DNA of 5,534 nucleotides, from assembly GCA_023461495.1 (NCBI GenBank), contig JAEYLA010000253.1:1-5534 (forward strand). Reading direction: 5' to 3'. The DNA is from Bacillota bacterium. Its GTDB lineage: Bacteria; Bacillota; Clostridia; Christensenellales; CAG-138. Position numbers and translations under genes: made by a program. Below the pieces are notes generated by a model, which searched no databases, was not told the DNA's origin, and was given only the letters and a program-made list of their open reading frames with translations. Below, piece by piece: positions 5,430-5,534 of this stretch; positions within the stretch are counted from its first letter, which is position 1, and each line of letters begins with the position of its first letter.

Positions 5430-5481
5430 ACTCTGTGTCCGCCGGGAAACAATATTTTCGCAAAAAGGTGTCTGGAGGATA

Positions 5482-5534
5482 ATGACAGCAACGAGGAAAA
5501 CTGAAATTGAGATTATTGACGAAATCGGTTTCTT
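5482..5534 (+). CDS. Start of a divergent gene, product unrecognised (cut by window edge)
   Basis: An open frame begins at ATG 5482 and stays open to the right edge, giving 17 residues (MTATRKTEIEIIDEIGF). GGAGG at 5474-5478 precedes it, with a rather short gap of 3 bases to the ATG; AAGGTG at 5465-5470 is an alternative site. It is transcribed away from the transport operon and shares its control region. So little is visible that no family can be named. Charged residues alternating with hydrophobic ones suggest a cytoplasmic start without a signal peptide. A regulator or a further sugar enzyme would fit the setting, but that is only context. It may not be a real gene. Confidence 0.45.
   Translation, partial: MTATRKTEIEIIDEIGF

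Noticed and set aside
5400..5430. CcpA catabolite-repression (cre) site in the operon control region
   Set aside because: Windows centred on each CG were compared with TGWAANCGNTNWCA and had about four or more mismatches, mostly at the conserved outer TG and CA.
5113..5463. Minus-strand frame of 116 codons over the operon leader
   Set aside because: It overlaps the start of the binding-protein gene in another frame and crosses the regulatory region; it has no recognisable content.
1..5534. A wholly new system, CRISPR array, RNA gene or mobile element
   Set aside because: The genes form a familiar sugar-uptake operon. I saw no regularly spaced repeats, tRNA-like or rRNA sequence, transposase, or terminal inverted repeats.

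Overview
The window is a carbohydrate-uptake and hydrolysis locus. It has the look of a Gram-positive, clostridia-like (Firmicutes) genome of roughly balanced base composition. The evidence is a lipoprotein-type binding protein, strong purine-rich Shine-Dalgarno sites close to AGGAGG, frequent TTG/GTG starts, and a CUT1-type sugar ABC transporter with no ATPase gene beside it. This taxonomic reading is inference; no rRNA or other marker is present.

Almost everything is on the minus strand, so the operon reads from right to left. At 5306-3840 is a sugar-binding lipoprotein. A 131-base gap carrying a strong stem-loop follows. Then come two membrane permeases (3708-2716 and 2732-1893, overlapping by 17 bases) and a cytoplasmic GH43 beta-xylosidase/arabinofuranosidase (1864-317). 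Last is a LacI-family repressor (254 to the window edge, cut off), which has its own recognisable promoter in the 62-base gap before it. On the plus strand a divergent reading frame begins at 5482 and runs off the right edge; it is too short to identify.

The genes make a coherent pathway. The lipoprotein captures a short oligosaccharide outside the cell and the two permeases import it, presumably energised by a shared ATPase encoded elsewhere. The intracellular GH43 enzyme trims it to xylose (and perhaps arabinose). The LacI-type regulator probably senses a sugar and controls the cluster. The enzyme family points to xylo-oligosaccharides or arabinoxylo-oligosaccharides as substrate, but the transporter's specificity cannot be read from the sequence.

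I do not see a new kind of system here. The points worth a second look are regulatory: an AAACCGGTTT palindrome between the -35 and -10 boxes of the repressor promoter, a set of palindromes and phased repeats upstream of the binding-protein gene including a near match to that palindrome, the intercistronic stem-loop, non-ATG starts on three of five genes, and a conserved-looking Asp of the GH43 WAPD motif replaced by Cys.
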